The translations under genes and the position numbers were made by a program. The notes below the pieces were generated by a model that was given only the letters and a program-made list of their open reading frames with translations, was not told the DNA's origin and did no database searches. A DNA stretch of 7,577 bases, from NCBI GenBank assembly GCA_946537585.1, contig CAMNFX010000063.1, forward strand, positions 1 to 7,577, in the 5' to 3' direction. The stretch comes from an uncultured Lachnospiraceae bacterium (GTDB lineage Bacteria; Bacillota; Clostridia; Lachnospirales; Lachnospiraceae). Each line of letters begins with the position of its first letter. The stretch's first letter is position 1. Shown in pieces: positions 1 through 5,219 of the stretch.

Positions 1-134
1 GGATCGCGGGAGCAAGAATTGCGGAGCGATCCGGCTTATATAAGTTTAATATGAGCAGGAGGATCGCGGGAGTGCGCGATCCAAGCTTATACTTATAAAG
101 ACAGGCCGGTGAGCGCTCTGCGATCCCGGCTTAT
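1..134. repeat. Three consecutive dyad/hairpin repeats upstream of the operon
   Basis: Three related GC-rich units lie in tandem. Unit 1 pairs GGATCGC (1-7) with GCGATCC (26-32), and inside it GCAA (12-15) pairs with TTGC (19-22). Unit 2 is a near-perfect hairpin, GGATCGCG (61-68) with CGCGATCC (75-82) and a 6-nt loop. Unit 3 is different: GCCGG (105-109) pairs with CCGGC (126-130) around the palindrome GAGCGCTC (111-118). Direct repeats are GGATCGCGGGAG at 1-12 and 61-72, and GCGATCC followed by a GGCTTAT or AAGCTTAT segment at 26-39, 76-90 and 120-134. Each right half runs into AT-rich sequence. No T-tract follows the stems, so they do not look like rho-independent terminators. They could be a REP-like intergenic repeat, operators or RNA-processing hairpins; the sequence does not decide between these. 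Confidence 0.7.
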
Positions 135-161
135 CACTACTTTATATACTTTGGAGATTCT
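131..161 (+). promoter_or_regulatory. AT-rich leader with possible -10 box and RBS for the first gene
   Basis: The 31 bases before the first ATG are AT-rich and contain TATACT at 145-150, which resembles a sigma-A -10 box. No TTGACA-like -35 element is found at the right distance, because the upstream position is occupied by the third GC-rich dyad. TATACT and TATAAA also occur at 88-93 and 94-99, equally without a -35 match. The Shine-Dalgarno GGAG at 153-156 sits 5 nt before the ATG at 162 and is convincing. The promoter call is weak; the ribosome binding site is good. Confidence 0.35.
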
Positions 162-1295
162 ATGAAATTTATCCACCTCAGTGACATACGGATCGGCAGC
201 CCGTCAGAAAACGGCAGCCACTGGAGCAGTGCACGGCAGGGCGAGCGCTTCCGCACGCTCCAGAAGGTTCTGGACTTAAGCCGTGAAGAAAAGGCCGGAC
301 TGATCCTGATCTCCGGAGGACTTTTTGCCCATCAGCCCGTAACAAGCGAGCTCGAGCAGATCAACGCGCTGTTCAGGCAGTATCCGGAACGGGAGATCGT
401 TATCATTGCGGGAGAAACGGACCGGGTCCGCGGCAGCAGTCCGGTCCGCAGCTTTGTCTGGGCGCCGAATGTGCACTATGTCCTGAGCGGTCATGTAGAA
501 CAGATCTTTCTGCCGGCACTGAAGGCCGAGGTATATGCAGCTTCTGCGACCACTGAGGGCAGCTCGGAACCCGGAAGCTTCCTGCTGGCGGACCTGAAGG
601 CGGCTGTCAGCGCAAGGCCTACCTTCAGCTTTTCACTGGAAGAAAGCCGTGCTTACAGCGGCCGCCCCTCCATCAGGATCGCGCTGCTTCGCACGAAGGA
701 TGACAGGGGCATACAGGAGACCTTCCGGAAGCTGGAGTTTACCTATGTTGCTGTCGGAAGAGAGTCCGGCAGAAGGGAGATCATCCCCGATCTCGCTTAT
801 GACCCGGGCTGCCTGGAGCCTGAAAGCATGCGGGACAGCGGCGCTCACGGCGTCTATGTCGGCGAGGCGGATGAGGAGAGCGGAAAGCTTATTGACATTC
901 GGTTTGTGCCGATGGCTGCAGCTGCTTATGTTCCGCTGAAGATCTCCGTCAGTCAGAAGACGACCGCAGAGGAGCTTGAAAAGCTCGTGCGAAGCGAGAT
1001 CGCAAGGCGGGGAGAAGCGAACATTTACCGTCTGAAGCTGACAGGAAGCCGTGATCCGGAAGAACACTTTGACCTGGAGCAGCTGAAGAAGAAGTACAGG
1101 ATCGACCGTGTCGTGGATGAAACGGAGCCGGTTTATGATTTTGAGACTTTGTTTGCGGAACACCCGCAGGATATGATCGGATACTATATCGGGACCATCA
1201 TAAACAGCGGAAAGGAAATGTCGAATGTGGAGCGCAGGGCCATGTACTACGGCATCGATGCGCTGCTTAAAAGCTCCGAGGGAGGAAAAACGTGA
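162..1295 (+). CDS. SbcD/YhaO-like metallophosphoesterase-fold protein, active site lost
   Basis: A 377-residue protein with the order of motifs of the SbcD/Mre11/YhaO nuclease family, followed by a C-terminal region that in the family contacts the partner ATPase. The scaffold is clear: the N-terminus reads like the usual FIH-x-D-x-H start, and hydrophobic strands precede each motif. The ligands are nearly all replaced. The D-x-H motif is D8-I-R10; the G-D-L-F-D motif is G52-G-L-F-A56; the G-N-H-D motif is G84-E-T-D87; the A-H-G-G position is R177-T-K; the G-H-x-H motif is G199-R-E-S202. Only D8 survives of the usual two-metal set, so nuclease activity is not expected. The frame is intact, has a good RBS, and overlaps the next gene by 4 bp, which argues for a maintained non-catalytic role. 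The start is set by the family N-terminus and GGAG at 153-156. The family is sure; loss of activity is inference from the motifs. Confidence 0.85.
   Translation: MKFIHLSDIRIGSPSENGSHWSSARQGERFRTLQKVLDLSREEKAGLILISGGLFAHQPVTSELEQINALFRQYPEREIVIIAGETDRVRGSSPVRSFVWAPNVHYVLSGHVEQIFLPALKAEVYAASATTEGSSEPGSFLLADLKAAVSARPTFSFSLEESRAYSGRPSIRIALLRTKDDRGIQETFRKLEFTYVAVGRESGRREIIPDLAYDPGCLEPESMRDSGAHGVYVGEADEESGKLIDIRFVPMAAAAYVPLKISVSQKTTAEELEKLVRSEIARRGEANIYRLKLTGSRDPEEHFDLEQLKKKYRIDRVVDETEPVYDFETLFAEHPQDMIGYYIGTIINSGKEMSNVERRAMYYGIDALLKSSEGGKT
1281..1294 (+). promoter_or_regulatory. Strong RBS that fixes a GTG start inside the previous gene's end
   Basis: GGAGG at 1281-1285 stands 6 nt before GTG at 1292-1294. 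The GTG overlaps the TGA stop (1293-1295) of the upstream gene in a GTGA junction, a typical arrangement for translational coupling. The next in-frame ATG, residue 25, would delete the first beta strand just before the P-loop, so GTG is the right start. Confidence 0.85.
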
Positions 1296-3118
1296 GAATC
1301 GTCAGGATCCACATAGACGGATTTGGAAAACTGCATCAGTTTGACCTTCAGCTGAAAGAGGGGATGAACCTGGTGATCGGCGCAAACGAGGCCGGAAAAT
1401 CCACACTGCACCTCTTTTTGCGTTCCATGCTGTATGGCGCGGATAAAAAGCGCCGGAACGGGCAGACCTCAGCATATGAAAGCATGCGTCCGTGGAAGGA
1501 TCCGCATGAGTACGGAGGCCGGCTGGAGATCGAGGAAGATGACGGCAGCCGCTGGATGATCGCCAGAAATTTTGACAGGGCGGCAAACGATCTTGAGGTC
1601 ATCGGGATCACAGAAAAAGGCAGGAAAACACTTTCCTCCGAGGAAGGCGCGGCAGTTCTTCAGCGCCTTTTGAAAAGCTTAAGCGAAACGGCCTATGTCA
1701 ACACCGTCAGTGCCGGCCAGCTCAGCGCGGCGACGGAGCGCGGCATGAGCCAGGAGCTGCGCAGATACGCTGCCAATGTCAGTACGACCGCGAACCCCGA
1801 GCTGAATGCGGACAGGGCCATCGAGCTGCTGAGGGAAGAAAAAAAGAAGCTGGAAGCGTCTTTGGATCCGGAAGCGGCAAGGGAATATACCGGGCTTGTC
1901 AGTGCTGCCAGAAAGCTGGAGGAAAACCTGGACCGCCCGGAATATGAAAACAATATCCTGAACATCACGGAATCCGGACGCCGGGCCGAAGCCGCGGCAG
2001 AAAAACTCGGAGAACAGCTCCGTAACGAAGATGCTGCTGTGCAGGAGCGTCAGGAACTGCTGACAAAGTACGGGCTTGGCGGACGTGATCTGATCGAAAA
2101 GACACGCGCCGGGGTGCTGCAGGATTACGGCAGATGGCAGGTCCTCACGGAGCAGCTTTCGCATAAAAGATCACCGCTTTCACTCCTTCTCATCGTCATC
2201 GCGGTGATCTTCGGTGCACTTGCCTGGAAATTCCGGGCGGAATATCTGTTTGTGATCTTCCTGATCTGCGCTGCCGGCTGTCTTGCTGCCGCGCTTATGA
2301 TCCTGTATGCAAGGTCACGGACAGAGGATACGAAGGAGACGCTGGAAGAACAGCTTCAGGAAGAGTTTCTTCGTTACACCGGCAGTAAGGAGCTCAATGA
2401 GGATACGCTCCATCTGTTTGAAAACCGGATGTACGATCTCAGAAAGGCGGCGGAGGAGCTGGAGACAGCGAGATCACGGCAGGGTGCGCTGCAGTCAGAG
2501 ATGGACCGCCTCGGGGAGGAACAGAAGGAAAACAGGACCAGACTCGATCAGCAGCGTGAAGCAAAGGCAAAGGTCGAGGACGGGCTCAGAGAACTGAATT
2601 CGATGCAGGCGGAGGCTGCTGCTCTCCGAAGGAAGCTCAGCACAAACGAACTTCTGCGCGACAGGATCGAAGCCCTCGATCTTGCAATCGAGACCATGGA
2701 ACAGCTGAAAGACGGGATCGGCAGCGCTGTCGGAACCTATATCAACAAGGAAGCGTCCCGCATGGTCGAAGGCCTCACAGGGGGCGCGTATACCTCGGTC
2801 AACGCCGGAAAGCAGTACAATATCAGCCTGAATTCCCATGACGGTATGATCCCGATCGAAAGCTTAAGCGCGGGCACCGCGGATCAGGTCTATCTCGCTC
2901 TGCGGCTTGCGACCATCCGCTTCATTACCGGAGAGGAGGACGCCGTCCCGCTGATCTTAGATGACAGCTTCGCCCTCTATGATGACGACCGGCTCAGGAA
3001 GGCGGTCCGCTTCCTTGCGGAAAACTACCGGGGGCAGATCCTGATCTTCAGCTGCCAGCACCGCGAGGAAGAGGCTCTGCAGGAAGAAGGCCTGCCGTAC
3101 CATCTCATCGCGATCTGA
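1292..3118 (+). CDS. YhaN/SbcC/Rad50-like AAA/ABC ATPase with membrane hairpin in the coiled coil
   Basis: A 608-residue SMC-like ATPase, the presumed partner of the upstream phosphoesterase-fold protein. The N-terminal lobe has Walker A G-A-N-E-A-G-K-S-T (30-38) and a Q-loop-like region M-R-P-W near residues 65-75 followed by Y-G-G. A helical, charged coiled-coil arm covers about 170-290, and a second about 345-475. Between them lie two hydrophobic segments, about 295-312 and 319-340, joined by the short loop KFRAEY, with basic residues just outside both (K292, R293, R341, R343). This looks like a transmembrane hairpin at the tip. No C-x-x-C zinc hook is present; the only cysteines are 326, 330 and 588. 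The C-terminal lobe has the ABC signature L-S-A-G-T (525-529), Walker B L-I-L-D-D (554-558), a D-loop region Y-D-D-D and a candidate switch H590. It is much shorter than Bacillus YhaN (around 960 residues, from memory). DNA-repair function is inferred from family only. Confidence 0.88.
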   Translation: MRIVRIHIDGFGKLHQFDLQLKEGMNLVIGANEAGKSTLHLFLRSMLYGADKKRRNGQTSAYESMRPWKDPHEYGGRLEIEEDDGSRWMIARNFDRAANDLEVIGITEKGRKTLSSEEGAAVLQRLLKSLSETAYVNTVSAGQLSAATERGMSQELRRYAANVSTTANPELNADRAIELLREEKKKLEASLDPEAAREYTGLVSAARKLEENLDRPEYENNILNITESGRRAEAAAEKLGEQLRNEDAAVQERQELLTKYGLGGRDLIEKTRAGVLQDYGRWQVLTEQLSHKRSPLSLLLIVIAVIFGALAWKFRAEYLFVIFLICAAGCLAAALMILYARSRTEDTKETLEEQLQEEFLRYTGSKELNEDTLHLFENRMYDLRKAAEELETARSRQGALQSEMDRLGEEQKENRTRLDQQREAKAKVEDGLRELNSMQAEAAALRRKLSTNELLRDRIEALDLAIETMEQLKDGIGSAVGTYINKEASRMVEGLTGGAYTSVNAGKQYNISLNSHDGMIPIESLSAGTADQVYLALRLATIRFITGEEDAVPLILDDSFALYDDDRLRKAVRFLAENYRGQILIFSCQHREEEALQEEGLPYHLIAI

Positions 3119-3176
3119 CGCGGCAAAGGCTGCGCGTCCGCCGCAGGCATAAGACAGATGTAATTTTGAGGTTTTT
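3119..3176 (+). promoter_or_regulatory. 58-bp gap with weak stem and RBS of the FAD gene
   Basis: GCGGC (3120-3124) can pair with GCCGC (3140-3144) across a 15-nt loop, a weak stem with no T-run, so not a terminator by sequence. The downstream part is AT-rich and ends with the Shine-Dalgarno GAGG at 3168-3171, 5 nt before the ATG at 3177. An internal promoter is possible here but no clear -35/-10 pair is seen. Confidence 0.45.
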
Positions 3177-4580
3177 ATGGATAACAAATATGATGTGATC
3201 ATTATCGGCGCAGGCCCTTCCGGCATTTTCTGCGCATATGAGCTGATAGAGAACAAACCGGATATGCGGATCCTTATCATTGAAAAGGGCCGATCCATTG
3301 AGAAGCGGAGCTGTCCGAAGAGAGTGACCGGGCGCTGCATGGGATGCAAGCCATGCAACATTACCACCGGCTTTGCGGGAGCCGGCGCTTTTTCCGACGG
3401 CAAGCTGTCTCTTTCTCCGGATGTCGGCGGAAACCTGCCGGAGATCCTGGGCTATGACGAGACCAGAAAGCTTATGGGGGAATCCGACGCGATCTACCTG
3501 AAATTCGGCGCGGACAAAAATGTCTACGGAATCGATAAGAAGAAGGAGATCGAAGACATCCGTCGCCGCGCGATCAAGGCCAACCTGAAGCTGATCGAAT
3601 GCCCGATCAGACACCTCGGTACAGAGGAAGGCTACAAGATCTATCAGCGGATACAGAACTGGCTTCAGGATAAGGGCGTGGAGATGCGCTTTAATACCAT
3701 GGTCACGGATATCCTGATCGAGGACAGCAAGGTCCGCGGTGTTGTTACCGACAAGGGAGATACCTTTTACTCGGATGAGATCGCTGCCGGCATCGGCAGG
3801 GAGGGCTCTGACTGGTTTTCCCATATCTGTGACCGGCACGGGATCGAGACGCAGGTCGGCACCGTGGATATCGGCGTCAGAGTCGAGGTCCGTGATGAGA
3901 TCATGGATTTTCTCAATAAGAATCTCTACGAAGCAAAGCTTGTCTATCACACGCCGACCTTTGATGACAAGGTGCGCACCTTCTGCACCAACCCGTCGGG
4001 AGAGGTCGCGACGGAGTACTATGATGACGGCCTTGCGGTTGTCAACGGACACGCCTACAAATCCGCGGATATGAAGACGGAGAACACAAATTTCGCCCTG
4101 CTCGTATCCAAGAACTTTACCAAGCCGTTCAAGACGCCGATCGAATACGGCAAACATGTAGCACAGCTTTCCAACATGCTCTGCGACGGAAGGATCATGG
4201 TGCAGACCTTCGGCGATTTCCTCCGGGGACGCCGGACGACCGAAGAGAGGCTCTGCCGTACGAACCTGATCCCCACGTTAAAGGATGCCGTACCCGGCGA
4301 CCTCAGCCTGGTGCTCCCGTACCGTATCATGCTGGACATCAAGGAGATGCTGTTCGCGCTTGACAAGGTCACGCCGGGCATTGCCTCCGATGAGACCCTG
4401 CTTTATGGCGTAGAGGTAAAATTCTACTCCAACAAGGTCATCGTGGACAGAAACTTCGAGACCTCCGTCCGGGGTCTTCGCGCGATGGGCGACGGGGCTT
4501 CCGTGACCCGCGGGCTGCAGCAGGCATCCGCCAACGGCCTGTGTGTGGCAAGGGCGATCCTTAAGAAAAATCAGGCATGA
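3177..4580 (+). CDS. FAD-dependent dehydrogenase, COG2509-type NAD(P)/FAD oxidoreductase
   Basis: A 467-residue cytosolic flavoprotein of the uncharacterised FAD-dependent dehydrogenase family common in Clostridia. The N-terminal Rossmann fold shows G-A-G-P-S-G (11-16) after a hydrophobic strand, and E36 at the end of the second strand in the place that holds the ADP ribose. Residues 46-60 carry four cysteines, C46, C54, C57 and C60 (C-x7-C-x2-C-x2-C), directly followed by a glycine-rich G-F-A-G-A-G-A-F-S-D-G-K-L segment. The C-terminal FAD motif M-G-D-G-A-S (437-442) and the helix after it, A-S-A-N-G-L, complete the flavin site. There is no signal peptide or membrane segment. The substrate is not known. 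The cysteine cluster could bind Fe-S or zinc, which is inference. The start has a good RBS 5 nt upstream. It sits between the ATPase pair and pth with only 7 bp to pth, so it is likely co-transcribed. Confidence 0.9.
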   Translation: MDNKYDVIIIGAGPSGIFCAYELIENKPDMRILIIEKGRSIEKRSCPKRVTGRCMGCKPCNITTGFAGAGAFSDGKLSLSPDVGGNLPEILGYDETRKLMGESDAIYLKFGADKNVYGIDKKKEIEDIRRRAIKANLKLIECPIRHLGTEEGYKIYQRIQNWLQDKGVEMRFNTMVTDILIEDSKVRGVVTDKGDTFYSDEIAAGIGREGSDWFSHICDRHGIETQVGTVDIGVRVEVRDEIMDFLNKNLYEAKLVYHTPTFDDKVRTFCTNPSGEVATEYYDDGLAVVNGHAYKSADMKTENTNFALLVSKNFTKPFKTPIEYGKHVAQLSNMLCDGRIMVQTFGDFLRGRRTTEERLCRTNLIPTLKDAVPGDLSLVLPYRIMLDIKEMLFALDKVTPGIASDETLLYGVEVKFYSNKVIVDRNFETSVRGLRAMGDGASVTRGLQQASANGLCVARAILKKNQA

Positions 4581-4587
4581 CGAATAT

Positions 4588-5181
4588 ATGGAAACCTATC
4601 TGATCGCCGGGCTCGGAAACCCGGATAAGAAATATGAGGAGACCCGGCATAATGCCGGCTTCAGGGCACTCGACAAGCTTGCGGCCGGGCTTCATATGAC
4701 CGTTACGGACCGGAAATTCAAGGGCCTGTTCGGCAGCACCATCACAGGCGGGAGAAAGCTGATGCTTTTAAAGCCGCAGACCTATATGAACTTAAGCGGT
4801 GAATCCGTAGCTGCCGCGGCGCAGTATTACGGTATCCCCGAGGATCATATCATTGTTCTGCTTGACGATATCAACTTTAGCTGCGGACGCATGCGGATCC
4901 GGGGCGGCGGCTCTGCCGGCGGGCACAACGGGATGAAGAGCATCATCGGGATGCTCGGCAGCGACGCGTTTCCGAGGGTCAGGATCGGTGTCGGAGCCAA
5001 GAAGGAGCAGCAGGACCTGGCTGCTCACGTGCTCGGAAAATTCGCTCCGGAAGACCGCGAGGTCATGGAGGAAGTGTTTGAAGCAGCTGCCAAAGCTGCG
5101 CTCTGTATCATTGAGCACGGTGTGAATGAGGCGATGAACCGTTATAACGGGCTGGACCTGGCTGCGGATGAAAAAGAATAA
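4588..5181 (+). CDS. pth: Peptidyl-tRNA hydrolase
   Basis: A 197-residue enzyme that cleaves the ester bond of peptidyl-tRNA released early from ribosomes, freeing tRNA for reuse; cytosolic and usually essential. The family signatures fall at nearly the E. coli positions: G-L-G-N-P (8-12) with N11, catalytic H21 in R-H-N-A-G, P-Q-T-Y-M-N-L-S-G (63-71) with N68, D93 in L-D-D, and G-S-A-G-G-H-N-G (108-115) with N114. The length is normal. The second acid of the usual D-[DE]-x-D segment is N96 here. The frame is open further upstream to an ATG at 4543 inside the FAD gene, but the family N-terminus and the known spacing before G-L-G-N-P place the start at 4588. The RBS is poor: only AGG at 4573-4575, 12 nt away. 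Expression may depend on translation of the gene ending 7 nt upstream. Adjacency to mfd is typical of Firmicutes. Confidence 0.97.
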   Translation: METYLIAGLGNPDKKYEETRHNAGFRALDKLAAGLHMTVTDRKFKGLFGSTITGGRKLMLLKPQTYMNLSGESVAAAAQYYGIPEDHIIVLLDDINFSCGRMRIRGGGSAGGHNGMKSIIGMLGSDAFPRVRIGVGAKKEQQDLAAHVLGKFAPEDREVMEEVFEAAAKAALCIIEHGVNEAMNRYNGLDLAADEKE

Positions 5182-5204
5182 GGAAATGCTTTAATCGGCA
5201 TTCC
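5182..5204 (+). other. Small hairpin between pth and mfd
   Basis: GGAAATGC (5182-5189) can pair with GCATTCC (5198-5204), giving seven base pairs with one bulged A and an 8-nt loop. No T-run follows, so it is not an intrinsic terminator. It starts immediately after the pth stop codon and could act as an mRNA stability or processing element. The stem is short and may be chance. Confidence 0.3.
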
Positions 5205-5219
5205 CATATATGAGCGGAT

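Noticed and set aside
1..134. CRISPR array or intrinsic terminator
   Set aside because: The units are imperfect, differ in length and carry no uniform repeat-spacer pattern; the stems are not followed by a T-tract.
162..1295. Pseudogene call for the phosphoesterase-like gene
   Set aside because: The reading frame is intact with a good RBS, full family length and tight coupling to the ATPase; only the catalytic residues are changed, which fits a pseudo-enzyme better than a decaying gene.
1679..2164. Minus-strand frames opposite the ATPase gene
   Set aside because: They are antisense to a coiled-coil region whose repetitive Glu/Leu/Lys codons commonly leave the opposite strand open; no RBS or motif supports them.
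3105..4157. Long open frame on the minus strand (350 codons) opposite the FAD dehydrogenase gene
   Set aside because: It lies wholly antisense to well-identified genes, its translation shows no recognisable motif, and long shadow frames are expected in GC-rich coding DNA.
5182..5219. Break or frameshift in mfd to explain the lack of a closed frame
   Set aside because: Codon-by-codon reading from 5220 to 7577 finds no stop and all motifs in one frame; the gene simply continues past the window.
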